A DNA stretch of 34,532 nt, from the NCBI GenBank assembly GCA_003427395.1, contig BFEA01000014.1, forward strand, positions 6,171,540 through 6,206,071, in the 5' to 3' direction. Positions 18,651-28,551 of the stretch are shown one piece after another. This DNA comes from Chara braunii. Lineage: Eukaryota > Streptophyta > Charophyceae > Charales > Characeae. The stretch's first letter is position 1, and each line of letters opens with the position of its first letter. The position numbers and the translations under genes were made by a program. The notes under the pieces are model-generated. The model was not told the origin of the DNA. It was given only the letters and a program-made list of their open reading frames with translations, and ran no database searches.

Positions 18651-19620
18651 ATGTTCCACGTGTCAGGAGTAGATAACCCTTTGGCATATTGCTATCTCAG
18701 TGCTCCCGCGTTCGAGCGATTAGTAAAGAAGGAGCAATTAGAAAAACAGGTTTTTGTGGTCTATGTTAGGCCTGTCACCGAGCCTAAGGAAGAGGAACCC
18801 ATTAATCCAACTATTGCCAAGTTGTTGGAAGAATATGTAGACTTGTCAGAGCCGCCTACAGGAGTAGTGCCGCGACCAATCCAGCATCGCATTGAGATAG
18901 AGCCTCGCAATAGGACTCCTAAGGGAACCATCTATAGAATGTCCCCAAGGGAGCTAGAGGAGTTGCACAAGCAACTAGATGAGCTCCTCGAGAAGGGTTG
19001 GATTAGGCCCACTTCATCTCTGTTTGGAGCACCTGTTCTGTTTGTCCCCAAGAAGGAGGGAGAGTTTCGAATATGCATTGACTATAGGGATCTTAATGCT
19101 GTCACAGTAAAGAATGCAGAACCAGTGCCCTGTATAGATGATTTGTTAGATCGGTTGCAGGGTTGGAAGTACTTCGCCAAGATAGATTTGAAGTTTGGCT
19201 ATTATTAGATAGAAGTGCATCTTGATGATCAGTGAAAGACGACATTCATGACTAGATATGGGCAATACGAGTTTATAGTGATGCCCTTTGGACTAACCAA
19301 TGTAGCGACCACTTTCCAGCGCTGTAGGAACGATTTGTTTAGGCTGTGGTTAGATAGATTTGTAATTGTGTATCTAGATTACGTTCTAGTAGTTAGTAAA
19401 ACCCTCCAGGCCTTAGAAGTGTGAGTGGGCCACGACACAAGTTTTGTACTTGGGCCAGACCTTAGATGGAGATGGCATAAAGCTTGCCTGCGGACAGTAC
19501 GATAGCAGCGATTAGAGATTGGCGAACTTCTTGCACATTGACAGAGTTGCGATCATTCTTAGGTCTAGCAAACTACTATAGCAAGTTTGTGAGGATCTTC
19601 TTCACCATCGTTGCACCCCT
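18651..19620 (+). pseudogene. RT-C reverse transcriptase with mutated catalytic motif
   Basis: Fingers and palm blocks are clear: [40 protein letters not shown], then a TAG at 19206-19208 where Gln of the YHQIE-type block is expected, a TGA shortly after, and MPFGLTN. The catalytic YLDD is changed to YLDY: codon TAC at 19380-19382 replaces the second Asp, which binds catalytic metal. A deletion of roughly 50 bp follows (about 19405), then LYLG and the connection segment TELRSFLGLANYY. Confidence 0.9.
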
Positions 19621-19679
19621 TCGCAGATTGCTAAAGAAAGAAGCAATCTAGGAGTGGGATCGAGACTGTACATCGGTCC

Positions 19680-20190
19680 TGAAGAAGCTAAAGCGGGCTT
19701 TGATAGAGTACCCAGTCCTCAAGGTAGCAGATCCGTCCTTGCCTTTTGTCGTCACCACTGATGCCAATCAGTATGGTATAGGTGTTGTTTTACAAAAGGA
19801 TGATGACAATGGGTATATAGACGCATGGAGTTCATGTCTGCTAGGATGCCTTCAGAGAAGGTAACGACATCTACCTACGAGAGGGAACTCTACGCTCTCA
19901 GTCAAGCACTAGATCACTAGAAGCATTACATGCTTGGGAGGCACTTCAAAGTCTACTCGGACCACGAAACATTGAGGTGGCTGAAGACTCAGGGCAAGAT
20001 GACACCTAAGCTAACTAGGTGGGCCGCAGGGATAGATCAGTTTGACTTTGAGCTCAAGCCAATCAAAGGAAAGTGCAATGTAGTTGCGAACGCTCTAAGT
20101 AGGAGAGATTACCTTAGAACAATAGTACCCTATTTGGACATAGGGAGAGACCTGCAACAGAGAGTCAAAGAGGCGTATGCGGACTGAACC
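19680..20190 (+). pseudogene. RT-C RNase H domain
   Basis: Blocks in order: VTTDANQYGIG, a frameshift near 19810, YERELYAL, a TAG at about 19918 where Trp (TGG) fits, YSDHETLRWLKTQ, and NALSRRDYL. The catalytic acids in these blocks are present, but the frame is broken at least twice. Confidence 0.85.
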
Positions 20191-21340
20191 AGATTACTGC
20201 GCTACGGATGGATTGTTATTTGAGAAGACTACGTAGTCGACCGTCTGTCCGTTCCCAATAGTGAAGAGATCCGTAGCTTGATTTTAGGGGAATGCCACGT
20301 TACAGAGGGACACTTTTGTTGGCAAAAGACATTAGCCAACCTAATCCGCACGTATACACGGCCTGGTATGAAGGCTGACTGCATAGAGTACATACCCACT
20401 TGTAAGGTATGCCAGCGGAATAAGACCACTACGCGAGCCCCTCTTGGTGTTTTCAAACCTTTGCCTATTCTTGTTGCATCCATTGACTTCATGGATGCTG
20501 GGGTCAGGAGTAGGCATGGCAAGACCGAAGTCATGGTTGTAGTTGATAGCATTTTTTGTGCCTTTGCCTTCAGAGGCACGTACAGATTTAGTAATAAAAA
20601 TGTTCTTTGATCATTGGGTCAGTGAGCATGGTCTACAATTGTCCATAGTTAGCGTCAGAGACGCCAGGTTCACTAGTCAGAACTCGCAGGAATTAATGAG
20701 AGTCTATGGCTTTAAGTTGTTGATGTTGCCTGGCCATGATTCAGAGACTAACGGTCAAATCGAACAAATGAACAAGATCTTGCAACAAGTTCTTAGGATG
20801 TACGTTAGACCCGATCAAGTCAAGTGGGATGAAATGCTCCCAAAGGTAGCCAACGCGTACAACAACAGTGTTCACTTAGCCACTTGTCGCACTCCCAACG
20901 AGTTACATAAGTCCTTTACACCGCATAGACCGTTTGAAGGACTGAATCGGGATCAGATCCAGAGGCCACCGCCCGGTACGAGGGAGTTTGCGCTACAGCA
21001 CGAGAAAGAGATTGCTACTGTGGTAAAGAACCTCAGGAAAGCCTAACACAAGGTGGATGATAGAGCAAGCCAACAAGCACCGTCGCCCATCAGAGTTCCA
21101 AGTAGGCGACTTAGTCTGGGTCAAGTCAAAAGAGTTTGCTCCTGAGGGAAACATCTCGCATAATCTATTGTCTGCATATAGAGGACCGTGGCGAGTCCTA
21201 GAAGTCAAGGGTGGAGAAGATGGGTTGTCTTACACGATAGAGATCCCAACACACCTTCATACATATCCAGTCTTTCATGCATCAAAGTTATTACTGTGCT
21301 GTACTTCGACGAACACATCGTTACCGACTTTGAATGGATG
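20190..21340 (+). pseudogene. RT-C integrase
   Basis: HHCC module (CHVTEGH.., CKVCQRNK, 20290-20430), core beginning SIDFMD, with the first Asp present, and a frameshift near 20550. The second catalytic block reads SIVSVRDARFTS, Val where the family has SDRD, so the second Asp appears lost. The Glu position is kept in ETNGQIEQMNK. Another frameshift lies near 21046, followed by the conserved tail block VGDLVWVKSKEFAPEG and HPVFHASKL-like YPVFHASKL. An insertion follows at 21343. Confidence 0.88.
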
Positions 21341-21349
21341 ATCCATTCA
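21331..21349. repeat. 19-nt near-perfect palindrome
   Basis: TGAATGGAT and ATCCATTCA flank a single G. It sits at the left edge of the extra segment between the integrase tail and the chromodomain. Confidence 0.8.
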
Positions 21350-21575
21350 TGATCAGTTTGCTCGTGCGGCCATGCAAGTCTGGGAGTCGGCTAGACTCTC
21401 GTGTGCGCGCTTCATAATCGCCGCCATGTGGGCGATTCAGTCGTCAAACGCAGGACAACGAGTGTCTGGGCGCAACCGCGATGGTCGTAGGAAGTCCGCG
21501 GGTACGAGAGGGAGGTAGTCAAGGTCTCAATAGAATGGCGACATCCCCGTGGCTGGCGAAACAGCGTGGTTGTAC
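21343..21575 (+). other. Extra GC-rich segment between the RT-C integrase and chromodomain
   Basis: About 230 bp that do not read as integrase and separate YPVFHASKL from the chromodomain block. RT-B keeps these two blocks close together. No inverted termini or clear target duplication seen. It could be an insertion or locally rearranged sequence. Confidence 0.5.
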
Positions 21576-21589
21576 ACAATCTCTATTTC

Positions 21590-21800
21590 CATCAAGAAGA
21601 TCGATTACTCCTCCAGATATGGACGGAAGGTATGACATTGATCCCATAGTAGATGAGGATGTTTTCAGAACAAGAGGTAGAGTTCGTTCGCAGAAACAAT
21701 ACAAAGTCAGATTTTCTTTTCAAGAACCCGAAGACGACCGCTGGTTCACACGAACAGAACTTTAGAGACTGCTCCCGACGTAGTCTGTGCCTACGAAAGA
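21590..21800 (+). pseudogene. RT-C chromodomain-like C-terminus
   Basis: The segment PDMDGRYDIDPIVDEDVF, then QYKVRF and EDDRWFTRTEL, has the length and spacing of a chromovirus integrase chromodomain, thought to direct insertion to marked chromatin. TAG follows DRWFTRTEL, and residual similarity continues briefly after it. Confidence 0.8.
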
Positions 21801-21859
21801 GTAAAGAAAGGTAAAGATCCTGCTATAGATTGACATTTTCTCGGAGGACCTCGAACTTA

Positions 21860-22804
21860 TGCCGGCAGGAGTGAAACGGCTGTCATCGCATTAGTAGATG
21901 CATATCCAAGGGCTCGATCCCTAGACCCTGTCCTCACCCGTGTGCAGTATCAAGTCGACCCTTGTGTTTGAGCCCGTGACCTGTGCCTTGGTAGTTGGTT
22001 GTTGTCCGTCATAGGTCTGTGTAGTTGTCAATGTTCGATCCATAGGTTTGTCAAGCAGAGGTCATAGCTGTGTAGGGGTCGTAGCTGCTACAGTCATGAG
22101 AGGTCAAGGTCGTAGCTGCTAGAGTCCCGAAAGGCCAAGTCTACAGACTTTCAAAAGGTTCGGAAGTGGCCTTTCGAGAGTTGTTCACCTTTGCCTAGTC
22201 CGGTAAACCAGAGGCCACTTGCCTTCGATAAACCAGAGGCAAGTGGGCAAGTGGGTAAGTGGGTAGTCCAACTTTGCCTAGTTAGCGGTACCCAGTTCGA
22301 GTCTCACTTTGTCCAGTCAGCAAGTATGATGTGGGACTGTGTGCACTCTGGGCCCGGTGGAAAAGGGCAAACTAACGACCAACAGAAGTATAAATTAAGA
22401 GGCAGCGTCCAGTTATTCATTCATTCAGACTGTGAGTCGTGCGGAAGCGCTGCTAGAGCGACTTGTGCAAGGAGGTCTGCAGATGCTCGAGGGAGATGAG
22501 GGTTGTGAGGGAGACGACTTAGGGATAGCCTACAACGTGTTTGTGTATGAGTGTGCAGGGAGTGGTGAGTGTGTGTGGACTTTCAGGGAGATCCAGAGTA
22601 GCATGCGTGTGAAATGTTGTCGAGGATACAACGTGGAAGGGTGTTGCGAAGGCGCAGAGGCGCCATCGCTATTTCAAAGCAAGTTGAATCTCAACCGTCT
22701 TCTTCGCCATGATATCTCTGAGATTTGTGTGGACGCATCGTCGTCCGTGTGATTGCCATCTGTTTCCATGCATGATGAGTAAGAAGAAGACGAGTCTGAT
22801 TGCA
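21860..22804 (+). repeat. RT-C 3' LTR
   Basis: Full-length partner of 13498-14113 and homologous to RT-A 201-1063. It ends TCTGATTGCA at 22804. The start is taken at TGCCGG (21860) by alignment with TGTCTA of the 5' LTR; 21899 is the conservative alternative. It keeps the 274-bp segment missing from the 5' LTR. Confidence 0.85.
22388..22395 (+). promoter_or_regulatory. TATA-like element of the RT-C 3' LTR
   Basis: GTATAAAT in a context conserved with RT-A (607-614). If it acts, transcription would run rightward out of the element into the rest of the intron. Confidence 0.55.
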
Positions 22805-22918
22805 AAGCATTGAAGTCTGATGATAATGAAAGTTATTCCAACGCCTCCAATCACCAATGCAACAATGTATAAAGCCGCCCATCTATAGGCAACTGTCCAC
22901 CTCTCCTACAGACAAATG
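22805..22918 (+). other. Short intronic spacer
   Basis: Spacer between RT-C and the 50-bp tandem repeat. No gene or repeat recognised. Confidence 0.5.
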
Positions 22919-23038
22919 TTCCTATCATCTAGCCTACGCATGTCTACGACAGGTTCTAGTGACGGACGTTCCTATCATCTAGCCTACTCATGTCTACGAC
23001 AGGTTGTACTGACAGACGTTCCTGTCATCTAGCCTACT
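22919..23038 (+). repeat. 50-bp tandem repeat interrupted by RT-D
   Basis: CCTATCATCTAGCCTAC starts at 22921, 22971 and (as CCTGTCATCTAGCCTAC) 23021. The third copy stops at CCTACT, where RT-D begins. Sequence matching the rest of the unit (GTCTAMGACAGGTT) resumes at 29542, beyond RT-D. Confidence 0.85.
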
Positions 23039-23980
23039 TGTAATGATCCGAGATCGTGAAGACAGTCGTCAACAATGCAAGCCCGAATGAATGTCAAGCA
23101 GCTGATGATTACCAATAGTCAAAATCGTATCCAGGCAGAATGAGATGAGATAATCATACACATACGAAGAGAGAGGAGGGAGATTAGACAAAGGAGAGAA
23201 AATGAATACAAGGCCTACTCCTACTTCGGGCTCCCTCCTCGATCACCACCTCAGTAGTCAATAGTCTGAATGAGTACCTAAAGTAACCTCAATGTGCCAC
23301 GTGGCTCGTCTTATCAGTCCCTCGTCAGCGCTGGAGCAATGTCGACATGAAGACAACCAGGTACATATCCACGATCTCTCCACAGTCCCAATCTCCTCCT
23401 GATAGTCATAACAACAATACAAGTCACGTAGCTTCGCTTCGTCAACAAACACGTGGCAGTAGCCACGTCAGCCAATGATACACATGGCAACAGCCACATC
23501 AGCAACAGCGCATGGCAGCTGCCACGTCAGCATTCCAAGAAGACAGGTGCAAGCCAGCCACCATGTCGGACCAGCAGCGCCTCGCCGAATCACAATGCCA
23601 GCGTCGAGCCAGCGTTGAAGTCAACGCGTGAAGTCAGCATCAACGCAAGACAGAATGAATGTCAAAGCCAGGGAGGTCAACGCTCAAGTAGCGTTGACTT
23701 GGGGTCTGGACCCCGAATGCTGCAACCTTTAGCCGTCCAAATCTTGATACATACGAAGGCCCAGATTGGCTTGAAACTGAATTCCCTTCGGCCTGGGCCT
23801 GGCCGCGGTACCTTGGACTCTTCAGTTGACTTTGACCTTTGACTTTATTGGGTGCAGCATTTGGTCACACAGCCAAAAGCGACAGACTCAGGCATGGGCG
23901 TGTCCTGATCACACAACCCAACGCAGACCACCTGGGGCTGAGTTCTGGGCCCCAAACTACTTCTGAACAGGGCTACTACA
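23039..23980 (-). repeat. RT-D 3' LTR
   Basis: It begins TGTAGTAGCCC on the minus strand (23980) and ends at 23039 with ..TTACA. Near 23448-23532 it carries TGCCACGTCAGC-type motifs, several in inverted pairs: ACGTGGC AGTA GCCACGT, and the palindrome TGGCAGCTGCCA. It lacks a segment near the start of its partner LTR that includes CAACAAGTGAGTGTATCC (about 29334-29355). Confidence 0.88.
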
Positions 23981-24020
23981 TTCCTGGCGGCCCATTTTCG
24001 AGTTCCACCGCAGAGATTTT

Positions 24021-24251
24021 TTAAGACTTTAACCCTCGTTCATAATCAGCAACAGTATCAAGAGCAATTTCAAGTAGTTCCCTTTTACTAAACCATCTGT
24101 CCTCTGATGGTGCTTGAGACTTGAAGCGTACCTTGAACTGCTTCTGAGGTCGTCCACGTGCTCCCGTAGAGAAGAATCCATGGTCTATGATTTTGTCTAC
24201 TTCGTATTTGCCTTCCATAGATGGCGGAATCATAGAGGGTCTGTTGCCCAT
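24021..24251 (-). pseudogene. RT-D chromodomain-like C-terminus
   Basis: PPSMEGKYEVDKIIDHGFF, then QFKVRFK and SEDRWFSKREL, homologous to the chromodomain block of RT-C. It ends in a stop about 40 bp from the LTR. It is fused out of frame to the broken integrase by a deletion. Confidence 0.85.
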
Positions 24252-24783
24252 TCGTTTCAGGGTGTCGCCCTGACGACATAGTCAAACGTGTGTCGTATGC
24301 CTCCATCAGCTTTTGCCATGGCATACTTGTGAACCTAGTATCTCGATCAGATACAATGGATAAAGGAAAACCATACTCGGTTACCCATTTCATCTGAAAT
24401 TTCTGGATCACAAGTTCAGTCCTTGCTTTAGCAGGTAAGGGAATAAACATGGCATATTTAGAGAAATGGTCCACAATCACCATTACTTTACTATTACCGT
24501 TGCGACTTTTAACCAGACTCGTAAAGTCAATTGAGATGGACTCACCTGGTTCGCTTGGTATAGGCAATGGTTTGAGAAGTCCAAGAGGATTCTCATGCGT
24601 CGGCTTGTTTCTCTGACACACCAGACAGGTACGTACATAAGTTAGTACGTCTTCTTTTACTCCCTTCAGTTCGAAGCGTTCTCTAACCTCTGCGTAAGTT
24701 TTCGTGAATCCGAAGTGTCCTTCAAAGTCGTGACATTCCTCAATCAACAAACTCTTAATTCTTTCTTGGTGAGGAATACACAA
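24252..24783 (-). pseudogene. RT-D integrase, core truncated by a deletion
   Basis: HHCC module (CHDFEGHFGF.., CLVCQRNK), first core Asp in SIDFTSL, second in [10 protein letters not shown], all intact. After HPETNGQ (about 24260) the sequence jumps to chromodomain-proximal sequence. Judging from the spacing in RT-C, roughly 600 bp are missing, including the catalytic Glu and the conserved tail. The copy cannot make a functional integrase. Confidence 0.88.
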
Positions 24784-24786
24784 TCT

Positions 24787-25434
24787 TTATTTTGTTTGGT
24801 CTATCAAGAAAAGCAAACCATCGGCTACTTTATAGTTGGGTAATTGGGAAGGATCTCGTTCAAGGACATCCATGATTGGCTTCCAAATTCGATCAGTAGC
24901 GTATCGTGGACGAATTTGGTCTTTTAAGTCATTCCCAACATCCAAGTATGAGAGAATTGTGCCAAAGAAGTCACCGCGTCGAGATAAAGCATATGCAACC
25001 GCATTAGACTTACCTTTAATAGTTTTGAGCTCAAAGTCAAAGGTGTCAATGAAGGCAGACCATCTTACCAACTTGTTAGAGGGTCTAGACTGTGTCTTTA
25101 TCCACTCTAGTGTCAAGTGGTCTGAATACATAGCAAAGTGCCTCCCTAGCAGGTAGTGTCTCCATGTATCCAACGCACAGACTAAGGCATAAAGTTCCCG
25201 TTCATAGGTGGAGTTGACGACCTTCTCTGACGGCAATCGTTTAGACATAAACTCTATGGGCCTATAGCCCTTGCCATCATCCTGTTGGAGAACAACGCAA
25301 ATCCCATATTGACTTGCGTCAGTGGTAACAATGAAAGGCAAGGACGGATCAGCAATCTTAAGGACAGGGTAGTGAGTTAGTGCATACTTCAATTTTCGAA
25401 AGGAAGACTCGCAGTCCTTATCCCACAACCNCAA
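24787..25434 (-). pseudogene. RT-D RNase H domain
   Basis: Open for about 215 residues, with the connection segment, VTTDASQYGI, YERELYAL, YSDHLTLEWIKTQ and YALSRRGDF. This is the best preserved RNase H here. The frame break at its upstream end coincides with the single-N junction and is probably an assembly artefact. Confidence 0.88.
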
Positions 25435-25509
25435 TCTTAAGGACAGGGTAGTGAGTTAGTGCATACTTCAATTTTCGAAAGGAAGACTCGCAGTCCTTAT
25501 CCCACAACC
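25353..25509. other. Assembly junction: identical 78-bp direct repeat around one N
   Basis: 25353-25430 and 25432-25509 are identical, separated by N at 25431. One copy plus N is 79 nt, which exactly accounts for the frame difference between the RT and RNase H segments. Two contig ends appear to have been placed side by side instead of merged. Confidence 0.9.
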
Positions 25510-26508
25510 AAATAGTTCCCTTCTTAAACAAACTTCGCATTGGTGCAGCAATCAGGGAGAAGTTCCTGACAAACTTCCTGTAGTAACCGGCTAAACCAAG
25601 GAAAGATCGCAATTCAGTTATAGATTTAGTTGTGGCCAATCTTTAATTGTTGAAATTTTTTTCTCTTTCGGCCTTCGACCTTCTTCGTTCACACTGTGTC
25701 CTAAGTATAACACTTCGGACTTAGCAAACTCTTGACTTCTTGGAATTGATCTTGAAGTTGCCCTCTCGCAACTTTCCTAGCACCAGATGAAGGTGCTTCT
25801 CATGATCTTCTTGTGCCTTACTGTACACTATAATATCATCGAGATAGACAGTTACGAACTCGTTTAACCATTGACGAAAGAGTTCATTCATAGACCTTTG
25901 GAAGGTCGCTGGGGCATTAGTCAGTCCGAAGGGCATTACCACAAACTCGTAATGGTCATACCTCGTTCCAAATGCGGTCTTATGTTGATCCGTGGGTTCC
26001 ACCTCGATCTGATGGTACCTTGAGTTCAGATCAATCTTACTAAAATACTTACAGCCCTGCAACTGGTCTAACAAGTCGTCAATTCGAGGTAGAGGTTCGA
26101 CATTCTTAACAGTGACAATATTCAAGTCAATACAGAGACGGAACTCCCCTTCCTTTTTGGGCACAAACAAGACAGGGGCGCCATAAGGAGAGGAGCTAGG
26201 GCGAATCCATCCTTTTTCTGTTAAGTCTTGCAGTTGTTTTTGCAATTCCTCAAGTTCCCTAAGAGACATTCGATATATATAGTGCCCTTGGGAATCTTAC
26301 TGCCAGAAATAATTTCAATTGTGTGCTTAATAGCACGTTCAGTTATTCCTGTTGGTTCAGTGAATAAATCTTTATACTCACTTAGGAGTTTTTCGGTCGA
26401 AGGAGGATAGGAAGTAGAAGACTCACCTGCTTCTTTTACTAAAACCATCATTACTTCCTGTTCCAACCTTTTCTTTGAAACCATCGATCGGAATGCTGGA
26501 TAACTCAT
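25418..26508 (-). pseudogene. RT-D reverse transcriptase
   Basis: Blocks: [39 protein letters not shown], the YHQIEVEP block, [13 protein letters not shown] and [10 protein letters not shown]. The catalytic YLDD is intact. A few residues are deleted after LCID, where relatives have YR and further residues before N-VTVKN. Frameshifts occur near 26250, 25738 and 25625. Confidence 0.9.
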
Positions 26509-26529
26509 ACAACAGAAAGACAGACTAGA

Positions 26530-27200
26530 GTCAGAGCCAGACTTATGTTACAGTTTGATAGGTTTAAATTCAAAGTGTGCATCTCGTAGTTGCACTATCT
26601 TTTCTTTGAACTTGATATTTGGGTTGGCTTCCTCGTGCCAGTCGATTCCCAGAATCAAGTCAAAAGGTAACTTCTTCTCCACAAGAAAGGAAACCTCGTG
26701 AACAATCTTTTTTCCTTCCTTGGTACGGAATCGACACTTCACACGATCAACATATTGTGAGACAGTGATCGTGCTTTTGGCAGCAAGGATAAACGTGATT
26801 GGTCGAGAGTCGAGACAAATTCTTTACCTTCATTCCGAGATGCGCCTTGCGAATCGCCTTCTCGGATATGTAGGATCGCGTGGATCCTGAGTCCAACAGT
26901 GCACCTAAGCGTGTACGTGCAATCTCTATGTCCGCGAGTAGTAGGTCACCCTTAGACTTAGATTTCTTAGCCCACGAGCTTCGTAATGCTAGCAACTCGT
27001 TACCAAGCTTGTCAAGAGAGTCGTCCAGAGAGACAATACATAAGACAGGTTCAGGTTGTTCGGGATGATGGGCCGAAGAAGAACCGTCCTCTGCCATGTG
27101 AGTCGAAGGGTTGGAAGGGTTAGTAGGCGCCTTACCTTCTTCTTGATCCAAACCCTTAGACTCTGTAGGAGCAGATGGTACTCGTACTGGTGGCTCGCTT
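26530..27200 (-). pseudogene. RT-D protease and linker
   Basis: An acidic linker (HPEQPEPVLCIVSLDDSLDK) is followed by the retropepsin active site GALLDSGSTRSYIS (DSG at about 26885-26895), then, after a frame change near 26745, the block FDLILGIDWH (about 26640). The protease matures Gag and Pol. The active site is intact, but the domain is split between frames. Confidence 0.82.
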
Positions 27201-27207
27201 TTGGGTT

Positions 27208-27576
27208 TCAGATAAGTGGGCACCATGCAATCACATGCCCTGGGGTACCACATTTCAAACATTGTGCATTATCCATTCTTTCCTGCCACGTTTTTTGTGA
27301 CAGGCCCATCTTTTCCCATGACCTCCCGGCAGCAATCCCGGGATGCTCTGGGAACGAGCGTGGCTTTTTCTTCTTAACTGGCGGTTGTGGTCCTCCCTTG
27401 TTGACCACGGCAGCAGTGACTTCCCCCTACCCAGAATCACTGCTGCTCACCACACCCTCGGCCTCCAATGGCCACTTCTCTGCAATATCGTCATCAAAGA
27501 CGACGAGGGTGTGGTCCTGGCGCTTTTGGTGCCAAAGTATCCGCTTGCATGTAAAAAGGAACAGATCTCTACTCAT
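27208..27576 (-). pseudogene. RT-D gag remnant with intact zinc knuckle
   Basis: From a Met at 27576 the sequence reads a short protein with HTLVVFDDDIAEKWPLEAEG, an in-frame TAG (about 27426-27428), a basic segment (PPVKKKKPRSF) and a CCHC knuckle CLKCGTPGHVIAWC (about 27230-27271). Only about 120 residues precede the knuckle, well short of a usual chromovirus Gag, so the capsid-coding part is probably deleted. The next module lies in another frame. Confidence 0.75.
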
Positions 27577-28551
27577 ACTAATTGCTGTTCTTTTGTCTGT
27601 GTGATGACGTCCTATGAGTGTACAGGTACCACGTCAGGCCCGTGTCATCAGACACAACACACAAGTATGCAAGCACCACAACACAACAACGACAAGGTAA
27701 GTATGCCAACAACAACAGCAAACAGTTCGTCAGCAACCTTCTTCAACCCGCTGTGTCTTCCTGATGTCAGTGCGATGATGCACTCTCCCTGACAGCTGGC
27801 ACTACAGCTGTATAGTCGATTCAATCAGCTGTACCGTTGTCGTCTGCAGAATGCTTCGCTTACTTGGCAGTAATCCTGCCTGTCACGTGTCATCCCTGGA
27901 GTGCCAACACAGCAGATCCTGCTACGTCAGCACATCAATATCTAATCAACCAGCGGTGGGGATGCCACGTCAGCAAATGTGTACTCTGATCTTTCCCACG
28001 TGCCACTTCCACGCGTCACGTGGCGATACCGTCGCCGTTCCAGCCAGTTAGACAATGCCACGTCATCCAAGGAGACTGATGCGACATCAGCAGGTAGTCA
28101 CCAACTCACGAAGACAGGTGTGATGACTTGCTTCCTGCCACGTCAGCAATCAATCCTTTTCCCAAGGCCATGTCAGTATCCGCAGTAGACCCTGTCGCGC
28201 GTCAGCAGCATAAAGAGTGCCACATCAGCAATCAATCAACAAGGTCTTCAGACGTGGCACAACATATGCCACGTCAGCAGGGGATCGCAATGCCACGTCA
28301 CTATTGCGATCTAGGCTGGCGTGCGGTATCTCTTGGTCGTGGTCCCTACTGCCATGTCAGCAGCCTCGTATCTCCTCTCGCCAGTGAAGCAACCCCGGCG
28401 GTGTCTTCTGGCCAGTGAAGTCTGTGCCACGTCAGCATCCCCGGCGTATCGCTCGCCACGTGATCACCTACTTAACACAGGTGTGCACCACACTTACCCA
28501 CGCACCACCTGGCGCGTGCACACGTGTACAATCGCCGAGATCAGGAGAACT
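27577..28551 (-). other. RT-D leader, no coding sequence recognised
   Basis: It lies between the PBS and the gag remnant. It is dominated by the TGCCACGTCAGC motif array (27921-28450). Open frames on either strand here are short and low in complexity. Confidence 0.6.
27921..28450 (+). repeat. TGCCACGTCAGC motif array
   Basis: About eleven exact or near-exact copies at irregular spacing: 27921, 27963, 28056, 28080, 28137, 28167, 28196, 28218, 28267, 28290, 28350, 28425. The core CCACGTCA (reverse TGACGTGG) resembles bZIP targets. The same motif occurs in both RT-D LTRs and, reversed, in the RT-B leader. Confidence 0.8.

Larger units (their letters stand above)
13498..22804 (+). mobile_element. 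RT-C: 9.3-kb degenerate Ty3/gypsy chromovirus
   Basis: Order: 5' LTR (13498-14113), PBS (14115-14126), long leader with GA tracts and a minisatellite, gag, protease, RT, RNase H, integrase, chromodomain, 3' LTR (21860-22804). It belongs to the same family as RT-A. The coding region has many stops and frameshifts, an altered RT catalytic motif, an altered zinc knuckle and a nested 427-bp MITE. The five bases outside each end (GCGAC and AAGCA) do not match, so either an end is misplaced or the copy was rearranged. It lies inside the proposed NOMO intron in the gene's sense orientation. Confidence 0.9.

Noticed and set aside
27208-27262. Programmed frameshift between the RT-D gag knuckle and pol
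   Set aside because: No slippery heptamer or pseudoknot seen, and the element has several other plain frameshifts.
27861-28450. CRISPR-like array, because of regularly recurring 12-bp words
   Set aside because: Unit too short, spacing irregular, eukaryotic context; better described as a motif array.
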